From Actinoplanes nipponensis (GTDB lineage: Bacteria; Actinomycetota; Actinomycetes; Mycobacteriales; Micromonosporaceae): 40,539 nt of DNA. The stretch spans positions 1-40,539 of the forward strand of contig NZ_BOMQ01000048.1 in assembly GCF_016862275.1 (NCBI RefSeq), written 5' to 3'. The notes below the pieces were generated by a model, which saw only the letters and a program-made list of their open reading frames with translations, had not been told where the DNA came from and did no database searches. Of this stretch, positions 7,720-16,971 are shown piece by piece. Both the position numbers and the translations under genes were made by a program. Position 1 is the stretch's first letter, and each line of letters begins with the position of its first letter.

Positions 7720-8145
7720 TCACCGCACCAGGCGGCGCAGCGCCCACCGGGCCACCGGCAGATAGCCCGCCACGGCGGGGGCGAAGCCGACCACGGTCAG
7801 CCCGGTCCGGGTCCCGGCGGCGGTGGCCTGCACGGTGTGCAGCAGGGTCAGCCGGACGCCGGCCGCCGAAGCCGTCCACGACCAGGTGCGCACCGGTCCC
7901 GCGTCGTCGACCCCGATGATCTGGAACGGGACCGGGAGGCCGGCCGGCCCGTGCACCACGCCGGAGGTGCCGGGGCTGAGCAGGTCGCCCGGGTAGTCCA
8001 CCGAGCGGATCTGCGGCGACCACTCCGGCCAGCGCCGCGGGCGGACGTACCGGTCCCAGACGTCCTCGGTGGCGCGCGGGCCCTCGACGGTGATCTCTCG
8101 GCGCAGTGCCGGCCAGGCGACCTTCATGCCCCCATCCTGCAGCAC
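7720..8145 (-). CDS. SRPBCC family (polyketide cyclase/dehydrase-like) protein
   Basis: This is a 141-residue SRPBCC protein. The domain starts with LRREITVEGPRATEDVWDRYVRPRRWPEWSPQIRSVDYPG, continues with GTSGVVHGPAGLPVPFQIIGVDDAGPVRTWSWTASAAGVRLTLLHTV and ends with a hydrophobic helix (FAPAVAGYLPVARWALRRLVR). This is the polyketide-cyclase-2 style of the superfamily, with an internal hydrophobic cavity, and differs from the AHSA1 pair at 1015-2279. The substrate is unknown, and no polyketide genes are nearby. The gene is 8 bp upstream of the phosphatase remnant on the same strand, so they may once have been co-transcribed. Confidence 0.8.
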   Translation of the reverse strand: MLQDGGMKVAWPALRREITVEGPRATEDVWDRYVRPRRWPEWSPQIRSVDYPGDLLSPGTSGVVHGPAGLPVPFQIIGVDDAGPVRTWSWTASAAGVRLTLLHTVQATAAGTRTGLTVVGFAPAVAGYLPVARWALRRLVR

Positions 8146-8176
8146 CGGGGGCGCCGACGGGTCCGGCCCGGCGGCG

Positions 8177-9205
8177 TCACCGGTCGGGCCGCACGATGAC
8201 CTTGACCGAGCCGGGGTCGCGGGTGGCGGCGGTGAGCGCCTGCTCCACCTCGGCCAGCCCGTAGTGCCCGGTGACCAGCGCGTCGAGGTCGACCCGGCCG
8301 GCGGCGGCCAGCGCGATGGCCGCGGGCCACGTGTTGGCGTAGCGGAACGTGCCGGTCAGCTCCAGTTCGTTGTTCTGCAGGTGGACCAGCGGCAGGGCGA
8401 TCTCGTCGCCGCCCATGCCAGCCAGCACGATCCGGCCGGCCCGGGTCACCGCGCGGATGGCGTCGCCGGTGGCGGCCGGGTGCCCGGAGCACTCGAGCAG
8501 CACGTCGGGGTCGACGCCGGCGTCCCGCAGCGGGGTCTGTCCGGTGTGCACCGTGGCGGTGGCGCCGAGGTGGGCGGCGAGCCGCAACCGGCTGGGGTTG
8601 ATGTCGGTCACCGTGACCTCGGTGGCGCCGAAGGCCAACGCCGCCTGCAGGCAGACCAGCCCGATCGGCCCGGCGCCGGTGACCAGCACGCGGGCGCCCG
8701 GACCGACCCGGGCCCGGCGGCAGGCCCAGATCCCCACCGAGAGCGGTTCGATCAGGGCCGCGGCATCGTCCGACATGCTGTCCGGCACGGGGTACGCGAA
8801 GTCCTCGGGCACGGTGACGTACTCGCAGAACGCCCCGTCGACCGGCGGTGTGCCGTAGAACCGCATCCGGGGGCAGAGGTTGTACCGGCCGGCCCGGCAC
8901 TGCGCGCAGGTGCGGTCGGGGACGCCGGGCTCGATAGACACCCGCCGGCCGGCCGGGTGCCGGGTGGCGCCGGGCCCGGCGGCGACGATCCGGCCCGCCG
9001 GCTCGTGCCCGAGCACCAGCGGCGCCGTGACGACGTGGTGGCCGATCCGGCCGTGCCGGTAGTAGTGCACATCGGAGCCGCACGTGCCGACGGCAGTCAC
9101 CTGGACCAGGACCTCCCCGGGCCCGGGCTCGGGCACCGGCCGTTCCTGCAGCGTGACGGTGCCGGCGCGCTCCAGGACGGCCGCGCGCATCGGGGAGCTG
9201 GTCAT
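8177..9205 (-). CDS. zinc-dependent medium-chain alcohol/polyol dehydrogenase
   Basis: This is a 342-residue cytosolic NAD(P)-dependent dehydrogenase of the sorbitol/L-iditol type. Catalytic zinc ligands are in GTCGSDVHYYRHG (Cys) and LVLGHEPAG (His-Glu). The Rossmann nucleotide-binding loop is VTGAGPIGLV. The structural-zinc loop reads PDRTCAQCRAGRYNLC, in which the first of the four usual cysteines is Asp; Asp can still bind zinc, so the site may be altered rather than lost. The ATG at 9205 has AGGAGG 9 bases upstream, which rules out the long in-frame extension. The gene lies downstream of the sugar-importer operon on the same strand but is separated from it by the coiled-coil gene. A role in oxidising an imported sugar or polyol is possible but unproven. 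Confidence 0.88.
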   Translation of the reverse strand: MTSSPMRAAVLERAGTVTLQERPVPEPGPGEVLVQVTAVGTCGSDVHYYRHGRIGHHVVTAPLVLGHEPAGRIVAAGPGATRHPAGRRVSIEPGVPDRTCAQCRAGRYNLCPRMRFYGTPPVDGAFCEYVTVPEDFAYPVPDSMSDDAAALIEPLSVGIWACRRARVGPGARVLVTGAGPIGLVCLQAALAFGATEVTVTDINPSRLRLAAHLGATATVHTGQTPLRDAGVDPDVLLECSGHPAATGDAIRAVTRAGRIVLAGMGGDEIALPLVHLQNNELELTGTFRYANTWPAAIALAAAGRVDLDALVTGHYGLAEVEQALTAATRDPGSVKVIVRPDR

Positions 9206-9326
9206 ACCGGCAGCCTCCTGCGGGGAGAAGGGGCGGTCCGGTGCCGGGCGGGGCAGGGGGCCTCCCTGCATCCCATGCCATCGACGGCCGCGAGTCAACG
9301 GGCCGCTCCCCCGCACCGGCCGCCGG

Positions 9327-9677
9327 CTACGGCTCCCCGGGATCGGCGCGCGGCTGCGCCCCGGCGGCCTCGGCGTCCGCCATGAGGCGTTCGAGGGCGG
9401 ACACCTCCCGGCGGTCGGCCAGCCGCTCCCGGGCATCGGCGGCACGGTCGCGGGCATCGGCCACACCGTCCCGGCCGTCCGCGGCACGGTCGCGGGCGTC
9501 CGCGGCACGGTCGCGGGCATCGGCGGCACGGTCGCGGGCATCGGCGGCGCGCCGCCGGGCTTCCTGCCCCGCGTCGCGCCGCTGCTGAAGCTCGTCCAGG
9601 CGGCGCTCCCGCTCGTCGAGCCCGGCGGCCCGGTCAGCCGCCGGCCGGTCGCGCTCCCCCACGTCGTCAGCATCCAT
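9327..9677 (-). CDS. Arg/Asp/Ala heptad-repeat coiled-coil protein
   Basis: This is a 116-residue, highly charged and almost entirely helical protein. Residues about 40-81 are tandem heptads of the form DARDRAA (variants GRDGVAD and RRRAADA), flanked by similar RDRPAADRAAGLDERERRLDELQQRRDA. There is no signal peptide, transmembrane segment or enzymatic motif. The repeat should form a long, alanine-cored coiled coil. The ATG at 9677 begins MDADDVGERDR; sequence before it in frame is not coding-like. The central part is a 21-bp DNA tandem repeat (9433-9558), so copy number may vary between strains. Similar low-complexity proteins are seen in actinomycetes beside GAF or STAS signalling genes. 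No function is assigned. Confidence 0.65.
   Translation of the reverse strand: MDADDVGERDRPAADRAAGLDERERRLDELQQRRDAGQEARRRAADARDRAADARDRAADARDRAADGRDGVADARDRAADARERLADRREVSALERLMADAEAAGAQPRADPGEP
9433..9558. repeat. 21-bp tandem repeat, six copies
   Basis: Six head-to-tail 21-bp units start at 9433, 9454, 9475, 9496, 9517 and 9538, with consensus GCATCGGCGGCACGGTCGCG plus G. Copies 1 and 5 are identical and the last is diverged. The period is a multiple of three and equals a protein heptad, so copy-number changes keep the coiled-coil frame. Confidence 0.85.
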
Positions 9678-9826
9678 GCCAGTCACTATCCTCCGGCGGC
9701 CCCCGGCACCACGACGGCGTCGCCTGCTGTCACCCGGCCGGGGCGCGGCCACCACGGTCACCCGGAGGTGTCCGGCCGCGTCCCGGCCGGGCGGCCGTCC
9801 CGCCCGCGGTCCCGGTGGCGCCCGGG

Positions 9827-10840
9827 TCAGCGGGCCCGGCGGGTGACCAGTCGCTGCAGCACGATGAAGGCGAACAGCAGGATGCCGATGACGATCTTCG
9901 TCCACCAGGAGCTGAGCGTGCCCTGGAAGGTGATGATGGTCTGGATCAGGCCGAGCACCAGCACGCCCAGCACGGTGCCGAACAGGTAGCCGGAGCCACC
10001 GGTCAGGATCACGCCGCCGATCACCACGGCGGCGATCGCGTCCAGCTCCATGCCCTGCGCGTGCAGGCTGTAGCCGGAGAGCATGTAGAAGCTGAGCAGC
10101 ACCCCGCCCAGCGCCGAGCAGAAGCCGCTGATGGTGTAGACGGCGATCCGGGTCCGGCCCACCGGCAGGCCCATCAGCAGCGCCGAGTCCGCGTTGCCGC
10201 CGATCGCGTAGACGGTCCGGCCGAACCGGGTGTACGCCAGCACGGCCGCCCCGGCCAGCACCACCACCGCGGCGATCACGACGCTGGTGGAGATGAAGAT
10301 GCCCGGGCCGAAGCGGATCCGCTCCTGGGCCATCGCCGTCCAGAACGGGTCGGTGATCGGGATCGAGTTGCGGTTGATCAGGAGCGACAGCCCGCGGGCC
10401 AGGAACATGCCGGCCAGCGTGGCGATGAACGGCTCCACCTTGAAGTAGTGGATGACCGCCCCCATGCCCAGCCCCAGCGTGGTGCCGATCAGCAGCACGA
10501 GCGGCAGCACCACCGCGGCGGGCCAGCCGTCGTTCAGCAGCGTCGCGGCGACCACGGTGGTCAGGGCGACCACCGCGCCGACCGACAGGTCGATGCCGCC
10601 GGTGAGGATCACGAAGGTCATCCCGGCCGCGACCACGAGCAGGAAGGCGTTGTCGACGAAGACGTTGAGCAGCACCTGGGTGTCGGAGAAGTTGTCGTAG
10701 TTGGCGACGCCCAGGCTGTACATCAGGACGAGCAGGGCCAGGGTGGCCAGCACCGGGATGTGCCGCCGGTCGGCGCGGCGCCGCTTGTGCGGCGTGGCCA
10801 CGGTGACCTCCGGCTGGGGCGGGGCCTTGACGTCGGTCAT
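9827..10840 (-). CDS. yjfF: sugar ABC transporter permease (YjfF-like)
   Basis: This is a 337-residue inner-membrane permease of the ribose/galactofuranose class (BPD_transp_2), with about nine transmembrane segments. The family signature GGIDLSVGAVVAL is at about residues 79-91, and IGGVILTGGSGYLFGTVLG near the C-terminus is also typical. It pairs with the second permease upstream to form a heterodimeric channel. The ATG at 10840 overlaps the end of that gene by 4 bp. Gene order (binding protein, ATPase, permease, permease) and lengths match the E. coli galactofuranose importer ytfQ-ytfR-ytfT-yjfF. The substrate is inferred from that likeness and could be another pentose or hexose. It is the last gene of the operon. 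Confidence 0.85.
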   Translation of the reverse strand: MTDVKAPPQPEVTVATPHKRRRADRRHIPVLATLALLVLMYSLGVANYDNFSDTQVLLNVFVDNAFLLVVAAGMTFVILTGGIDLSVGAVVALTTVVAATLLNDGWPAAVVLPLVLLIGTTLGLGMGAVIHYFKVEPFIATLAGMFLARGLSLLINRNSIPITDPFWTAMAQERIRFGPGIFISTSVVIAAVVVLAGAAVLAYTRFGRTVYAIGGNADSALLMGLPVGRTRIAVYTISGFCSALGGVLLSFYMLSGYSLHAQGMELDAIAAVVIGGVILTGGSGYLFGTVLGVLVLGLIQTIITFQGTLSSWWTKIVIGILLFAFIVLQRLVTRRAR

Positions 10841-11864
10841 GCGGGCACCTCGGCTGCGGGAGTGGCGGCGGGGGTACGCCGGCGGCGGAACACCGCGGCG
10901 CGGAAGGCGGCGGACTGGCTCAGACACAGGATGACGACCACGACCGCTTTGAACAACAGGGTGGTCTCGGCCGGCACGCCGATCGTGTACGTGGTGATGT
11001 CCAGCGCCGAGATCAGCACCGCGCCGAGCACGCTGCCGGCGATGGAGAAGCGGCCGCCGGTCAGGGCCGTGCCGCCGATCACCACGGCGAGGATCGCGTC
11101 CAGCTCGATGAGGTTGCCGGCCGCGTTGCTGTCGGCGCTGGCCACGTTGGAGCTGAAGATCAGGCCCGCGATGCCGGCGCAGACCGCCGCGAACACGTAC
11201 GCCATGATCGTCAGCCCGCGGGCCCGGATGCCGGCGAGCCGGCTGGCGGTCGGGCTCGCGCCCACGGCCTCGACCAGGACGCCCAGCGCGGAGCGGCGGA
11301 TCAGCAGCACCGCGGCGGCCACCACCACGGCCACGATGATCACCGAGACCGGCACGCCGAGCAGGTAGCCGGCCCCGATGACCCGGAACGGCGGCGAGGA
11401 CACGTTGATGATCTGGCCGCCGGTGAGCAGCTGGGCGATGCCGCGGCCGGCCACCATGAGGATCAGCGTGGCGATGATGGGCTGGATGCCGATGACCGAG
11501 ACCAGGACGCCGTTCCAGATCCCGGCCACCGCCGACAGCCCCAGCGCCAGGCCGACCGCCAGCAGCACGCCGCCGACGCTGCCCGGATCGCTCAGGTCGC
11601 CGATGAACAGGCAGGCCACGGCCCCGGAGATGGCCATCACCGAGCCCACCGACAGGTCGATGCCGCCGGTGGCGATGACCATCGTCATCCCCAGGGCGAC
11701 CAGCGCCAGCGGGGTGGCCGAGCGCAGCACGTCGATCAGCGAGCCGTAGAGGTGGCCGTCCTGCAGGGTGATGGTGAAGAAGCGCGGTGCGAAGAAGACG
11801 TTGCTGACCAGCAGCAGGACGAGCACCACGGCCGGCCAGAAGAGCCGGTGCCGGACAAGGGGGG

Positions 11865-11868
<4 letters not shown>
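10837..11868 (-). CDS. ytfT: sugar ABC transporter permease (YtfT-like)
   Basis: This is a 343-residue polytopic permease of the same family as its neighbour. The signature GGIDLSVGSVMAI lies at about residues 68-80, and VIGGTALTGGRFSIAGSVLGAVLI near the end is the second conserved stretch. It starts with a short cytosolic segment (MTPLVRHRLFW) followed by the first membrane helix. The gene overlaps the ATPase gene upstream by 4 bp and the YjfF-like gene downstream by 4 bp, so all three are translationally coupled. The two permeases are diverged from each other, as in E. coli ytfT/yjfF, rather than a homodimer-forming single permease as in ribose operons. Confidence 0.85.
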
Positions 11869-13388
<1,520 letters not shown>

Positions 13389-13414
13389 GGTTGTGCTCCT
13401 TGGTCGGCGGCGGA

Positions 13415-13440
13415 CCGCCCCGGCTCACCGGCCGGGGCGG
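13415..13440 (-). terminator. intercistronic stem-loop between binding protein and ATPase
   Basis: A 10-bp GC-rich inverted repeat (CCGCCCCGGC at 13415-13424, complement at 13431-13440) has a 6-nt loop in the 68-bp gap after the binding-protein gene. Such hairpins often act as partial terminators or RNA stabilisers, so the binding protein is made in excess over the membrane subunits. That role is inferred here. Confidence 0.55.
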
Positions 13441-13456
13441 CGCCGCTCGTGCGTGA

Positions 13457-14443
13457 TCAGTACTTGCGGTCCGGCAGGGCGGTCTTGGCCTGCTCCTGGG
13501 TGAACGTCGTCTCCTGGGTGAGCACGCGCTGCTCCACCGTCTCGCCGGCCTTGACCTTCTTGGCCAGGTCCATCAGCTGTGGGCCGAGCAGCGGGCTGCA
13601 CTCGACGATGTAGTTGATCTTCCCGGCGGCCAGGGCGGTCATGCCGTCCTTGACCGCGTCCACCGTGATGATCTTGATGTCGGTGCCCGGCTTCTTGCCG
13701 GCCGCCTCGATCGCCTCGATGGCGCCCAGGCCCATGTCGTCGTTGTGCGCGTAGAGCACGTCGATCTTGGGCTGCGACTTGAGGAAGGCCTCCATGACCT
13801 CCTTGCCGTCGGTCCGGGTGAACTGACCGGTCTGCGAAGCGACGATCTTGAACTTCGGGTCGGCCTTGATCACTTCTGCGAAGCCGGCCTTGCGGTCGTT
13901 GGCCGGCGCCGCGCCGGGCGTGCCCTGCAGCTCGACGATGTTGACCGGGTCGGACTTGCCCTCGTACTCCTTGACCAGCCACTCGCCCGCCTTCTTGCCC
14001 TCGAGCACGAAGTCGGAGCCGATGAAGGTCTTGTAGAGGGTCTTGTCCTGCGAGTCGACGGAACGGTCGGTGAGGATCACCGGGATGTTCGCGTCCTTGG
14101 CCTCCTTGAGCACCGTGTCCCAACCGGACTCCACGACCGGCGAGAAGGCGATCACGTCGACGCGCTGGGCGATGAAGGACCGGATCGCCTTGATCTGGTT
14201 CTCCTGCTTGCCCTGGGCGTCGGAGAACTTCAGGTCGATGCCGGCCGCGGCCGCGGACTCCTGGATCGACTTGGTGTTCGCCGTGCGCCAGCCGCTCTCG
14301 GCGCCGACCTGCGAGAAGCCCATGGTGATCTTGTCATCGCCACCGCCACCGCTGCTGCCGGCGTCGTCACCGCCGCCGCAGCCGGCGAGGGCGCCGACCG
14401 CCAGCGCGCCGGCCAGGACGGCAGCGGACCATTTCTTGAGCAC
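13457..14443 (-). CDS. ytfQ: sugar-binding lipoprotein of ABC importer (YtfQ-like)
   Basis: This is a 328-residue periplasmic-binding-protein-like lipoprotein (Peripla_BP_4). The signal peptide VLKKWSAAVLAGALAVGALAGC ends in a lipobox with Cys at residue 22, followed by a Gly/Asp/Ser linker. The mature part shows the family pattern: KITMGFSQVGAESGWRTANT, AQRVDVIAFSPVVESGWD, VILTDRSVDSQD, ELQGTPGAAPANDRKAGF, VLYAHNDDMGLGAIEAIEAAG. The GWRTANT and NDRKAGF stretches resemble E. coli YtfQ, the galactofuranose-binding protein. The GTG at 14443 has GGAGGACGTT directly before it, which fixes the start. It is the first gene of the importer operon and follows a LacI-type operator and promoter. The ligand could still be another furanose or pentose. 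Confidence 0.87.
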   Translation of the reverse strand: MLKKWSAAVLAGALAVGALAGCGGGDDAGSSGGGGDDKITMGFSQVGAESGWRTANTKSIQESAAAAGIDLKFSDAQGKQENQIKAIRSFIAQRVDVIAFSPVVESGWDTVLKEAKDANIPVILTDRSVDSQDKTLYKTFIGSDFVLEGKKAGEWLVKEYEGKSDPVNIVELQGTPGAAPANDRKAGFAEVIKADPKFKIVASQTGQFTRTDGKEVMEAFLKSQPKIDVLYAHNDDMGLGAIEAIEAAGKKPGTDIKIITVDAVKDGMTALAAGKINYIVECSPLLGPQLMDLAKKVKAGETVEQRVLTQETTFTQEQAKTALPDRKY

Positions 14444-14465
14444 AACGTCCTCCAGGTATCTCATT

Positions 14466-14479
14466 TGTTAGCGTTCACA
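14466..14479. promoter_or_regulatory. LacI-type operator at importer promoter
   Basis: TGTTAGCGTTCACA is an imperfect palindrome with the central CG usual for LacI-family sites. It lies immediately downstream of the likely -10 of the importer promoter (minus strand), where a bound repressor would block initiation. A related copy is at 14625-14638. The cognate protein is probably the divergent LacI regulator; this is inferred. Confidence 0.65.
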
Positions 14480-14507
14480 ATCTGAACTTTGCGAAGCCGG
14501 TGTTCAA
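14479..14507 (-). promoter_or_regulatory. likely promoter of the importer operon
   Basis: On the minus strand a TTGAAC hexamer (14502-14507) and CAGATT (14479-14484) are separated by 17 bp, a plausible vegetative -35/-10 pair. The operator at 14466-14479 abuts the -10. It reads toward the binding-protein gene starting at 14443. Confidence 0.5.
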
Positions 14508-14624
14508 TTGACGGGAAGGAGAGCGGCAGTCCCACGGCGTCCGGGGTTGGGAACGCGCGGAGCAGCCAGACGACAGCCAAACCGCTCTATGCAGTGGCTC
14601 CCGTCACACGGTGCGTTTCAGGAG

Positions 14625-14638
14625 TGTTACCGTTCCCA
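14625..14638. promoter_or_regulatory. second LacI-type operator in divergent region
   Basis: TGTTACCGTTCCCA shares TGTTA-N-CGTTC-N-CA with the site at 14466, and both are followed by AAT. It lies in the 337-bp gap between the importer operon and the divergent regulator, 159 bp from the first site, so looping or autoregulation of the regulator gene is possible. The rest of this gap holds no gene that I can support. Confidence 0.55.
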
Positions 14639-14780
14639 ATCCCGGCGTCAAGAGATCGTTCCGTATCGTGACCCAGAAAGCACCGGCCGACCGCCGCCCC
14701 CGAGGTCAGGGGCACTGTTCGGAAACTTGAAAGAACTACACTGTGACCGACACCGGTGCGGGAGCGACAAGGGGAACTGC

Positions 14781-15809
14781 GTGCCATCGAAGAAGCCGGC
14801 GGCGGTCATGCGCGACGTCGCCAAGCTCGCGGGCGTCTCTCACCAGACGGTGTCGCGTGTGCTCAACGAGCACCCCAACGTCCGGCAGGAGACCCGCGCC
14901 CGGGTCCTGGAGGCGATGGAGTCGCTCGACTACCGGCGCAACCTGGCCGCCCGGACCCTGGTCACCCGGCAGTCGCACACCCTGGGGATCATCGGCTTCG
15001 AGACCACGCTGTTCGGCCCGGCGTCCATGCTGTACGGCATCGAGGACGCCGCCCGCACCGCCGGCTACCTGGTCAGCATCGCCACCTTCCGCAACCTGGA
15101 ACCCCGGCCGGTGCTGGAGGCGGTCGACCGGCTGCGCCAGCACGCGGTGGACGGCATCATCGCCATCGCCCCCAAGCACGCGGTCACCGACGCCCTGGAG
15201 CAGGCCCCGGCCGGCCTGTCGTGCGTGGCGGTCGGCGGGGCCGGCGGCACCGACGGGGTCCCGACCGTCCGCGTGGACAACGCCGCCGGGGCCCGGCTGG
15301 CCACCCGGCACCTGCTCGACCTGGGTCACCGCACGGTGCACCACGTGGCCGGGCCGGCCGACTGGCCGGAGGCCCAGGAGCGCGTCACCGGCTGGCGCGA
15401 CACCCTGGTCGCGGCCGGCGCCGAGGTGCCGCCGATCATCCCGGAGTCCTGGAACGCCGAGACCGGCTACGTCCAGGGCCAGTCGCTGGCCCGCGACCCG
15501 GCCGTGACGGCCGTCTTCTGCGCCAACGACCGGATCGCCCTGGGCGTGCTGCGGGCCCTGCACGAGGCCGGCCGCCGGGTGCCCGAGGACGTCAGCGTCG
15601 TCGGCTTCGACGACATGCCCGACTCGGGGTACTTCCTGCCCCCGCTGACCACGGTGCACCAGGACTTCGCCGAGCTCGGCCGGCTCAGCCTGGCCCTGCT
15701 GCTGGAACACATGGCCGGCCCCGAGTCGCCGGCCCACGTCCTGGTCACCCCCGAGCTCGTCGTCCGGGCCAGCACCGCCGCCCCGGCCGCCGGCCGACGC
15801 CGGACGTGA
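14781..15809 (+). CDS. LacI-family transcriptional regulator of the sugar importer
   Basis: This is a 342-residue LacI-family repressor. The N-terminal helix-turn-helix and hinge (VMRDVAKLAGVSHQTVSRVLNEHPNVRQETRARVLEAM, about residues 8-46) bind DNA. The periplasmic-binding-like core (about 65-335) senses the sugar, with VFCANDRIALGVLRALHEAG and VSVVGFDDMPDSGYFLPPLTTVHQDF as typical segments. The GTG at 14781 is preceded by AAGGGG at a good distance; the long in-frame sequence upstream is not coding. It is divergent from the ytfQ-like operon and probably represses it and itself through the two operators in the gap. It resembles the regulator at 36220 in its C-terminal half, so the two are related paralogues. 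Confidence 0.9.
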   Translation: MPSKKPAAVMRDVAKLAGVSHQTVSRVLNEHPNVRQETRARVLEAMESLDYRRNLAARTLVTRQSHTLGIIGFETTLFGPASMLYGIEDAARTAGYLVSIATFRNLEPRPVLEAVDRLRQHAVDGIIAIAPKHAVTDALEQAPAGLSCVAVGGAGGTDGVPTVRVDNAAGARLATRHLLDLGHRTVHHVAGPADWPEAQERVTGWRDTLVAAGAEVPPIIPESWNAETGYVQGQSLARDPAVTAVFCANDRIALGVLRALHEAGRRVPEDVSVVGFDDMPDSGYFLPPLTTVHQDFAELGRLSLALLLEHMAGPESPAHVLVTPELVVRASTAAPAAGRRRT

Positions 15810-15812
15810 CGA

Positions 15813-15842
15813 GGCCCGGGACGCGCGTACACGCCCCGGGCC
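15813..15842. terminator. bidirectional hairpin terminator
   Basis: The 8-bp arms GGCCCGGG (15813-15820) and CCCGGGCC (15835-15842) flank a loop that can extend the stem through GCGT/ACGC. It sits in the 45-bp gap between the convergent regulator (stop 15809) and LPMO (stop 15855) genes, so it probably serves both. Confidence 0.65.
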
Positions 15843-15854
15843 CCGCGGTTCAGG

Positions 15855-16961
15855 TCACGCCGTGCTGCAGGTCAGGTTCTGCACCGTGGTCGGTGTGGAG
15901 CCCGTACCGGTGAAACCGAAGGTGGTGTAGCTGTTGGCGGCGATCGAGCCGTTCCACGACTCGTTCGTCACCGTGGCCGTCGAGCCGTTGCCGGTGTACT
16001 TGCCGCTCCACAGCTGACTGACCGTCTGCCCGCCGGGGAACGTCCAGGACACCTTCCACTTGGTCACCGGGGTGCTCCCGGCGTGCACCATGACCTCGCC
16101 CTGGAAGCCACCGCCCCAGGAGCCGGTGACGTTGTACATCGCGGAGCAGCCGCTGTTGGCCGGCGGGGTGGCCGGACCGGAGGACGTCGGCGGGCTCGGC
16201 GGCGTCGACGTCGGCGGGGTCGCCGGGTCGGTGGGCGGCGGCGGGATGGTGCTGTCGCCCACGCCGGTCACCTCGCCGTGGCCGCCGTCGAAGGTCACGT
16301 CCGAGCAGCCGTAGAAGGTCTCCTGGCTGTCCGAGCGGGACCAGACCGAGTAGATGATGTGCTTGCCGCTCTTGCCCGACGGCAGGTTGGCCGTCCAGGA
16401 GTACCGGCCGTCGTTGGTGCCCGGGCCGCCCACCGAGGTCGGGTTGACCACCTGGGAGAACGGCTGCGACTCCAGGTCGCTCCAGGCCAGCGGCCGGGTC
16501 GGGCTCCAGCTGTCCTTGGTGACGTACAGCGAGAACGTGCCCGGGTGCTTGGCCCAGTTGTTGTAGTCGAACCGCATGCTGGCGCCCGCCGTGAGGTGGG
16601 TCTGCGGCCAGTCGTTGCGGGCGGCGTTGTAGGCGGTGAAGTCGTACGGGCCGCCGGTGCCGCCGCTGCACAGCTGGCCGTCCGGGATGAAGCCGGCCAT
16701 CCGGCCGCCGCCGTCGGAGCGCAGCACGGCGAACCAGTTGTAGAGCGGCGTGGTGCCACCCTGCGCCACCGCGGCGGCGCAGGCCGGGTTCTTCGGGATG
16801 ATCGCGCCGTTGGTCCCGGACAGCCCGTCCTTCCAGCAGAAGTAGGTGCGGCTGCCCGGCGCCATCATCGCGCCGTGGGCCGACGCCTCGGTCTGCACCA
16901 CGGTGATGCCGACGCCGGTGGCGAGCAGTACCGCGGCCGCGTACAGGAATCTCTTCTTCAT
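15855..16961 (-). CDS. secreted AA10 lytic polysaccharide monooxygenase with CBM2
   Basis: This is a 368-residue copper enzyme that oxidatively cleaves crystalline polysaccharide. The signal peptide (1-28) ends TEASA, so the mature protein starts with His29 (HGAMMAPGSRTYFCW), the N-terminal half of the copper histidine brace. The second brace residue is His139 in NNWAKHPGTFSLYVTKDSW, a pattern shared with CBP21-type enzymes. The AA10 domain covers about 29-228. A Pro/Thr linker (PPPPTDPATPPTSTPPSPP) leads to a CBM2 (about 268-368) with cellulose-binding Trp residues (GSWGGGFQGEV, KWKVSWTFPGG, NESWNGS). With CBM2 and cellulase neighbours, cellulose is the likely substrate. It is the last gene of the GH74-GH48-AA10 operon, starting 10 bp after the GH48 stop. 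Confidence 0.95.
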   Translation of the reverse strand: MKKRFLYAAAVLLATGVGITVVQTEASAHGAMMAPGSRTYFCWKDGLSGTNGAIIPKNPACAAAVAQGGTTPLYNWFAVLRSDGGGRMAGFIPDGQLCSGGTGGPYDFTAYNAARNDWPQTHLTAGASMRFDYNNWAKHPGTFSLYVTKDSWSPTRPLAWSDLESQPFSQVVNPTSVGGPGTNDGRYSWTANLPSGKSGKHIIYSVWSRSDSQETFYGCSDVTFDGGHGEVTGVGDSTIPPPPTDPATPPTSTPPSPPTSSGPATPPANSGCSAMYNVTGSWGGGFQGEVMVHAGSTPVTKWKVSWTFPGGQTVSQLWSGKYTGNGSTATVTNESWNGSIAANSYTTFGFTGTGSTPTTVQNLTCSTA

Positions 16962-16971
16962 CTCGGTCCTC

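Noticed and set aside
6561..9205. A single operon from dehydrogenase to small membrane protein
   Set aside because: The dehydrogenase and SRPBCC genes share a strand, but the phosphatase between is broken and the small membrane gene has its own leader and terminator, so a functional unit cannot be argued.
9433..9558. CRISPR-like direct repeats
   Set aside because: Units are contiguous 21-mers with no unique spacers and encode protein heptads.
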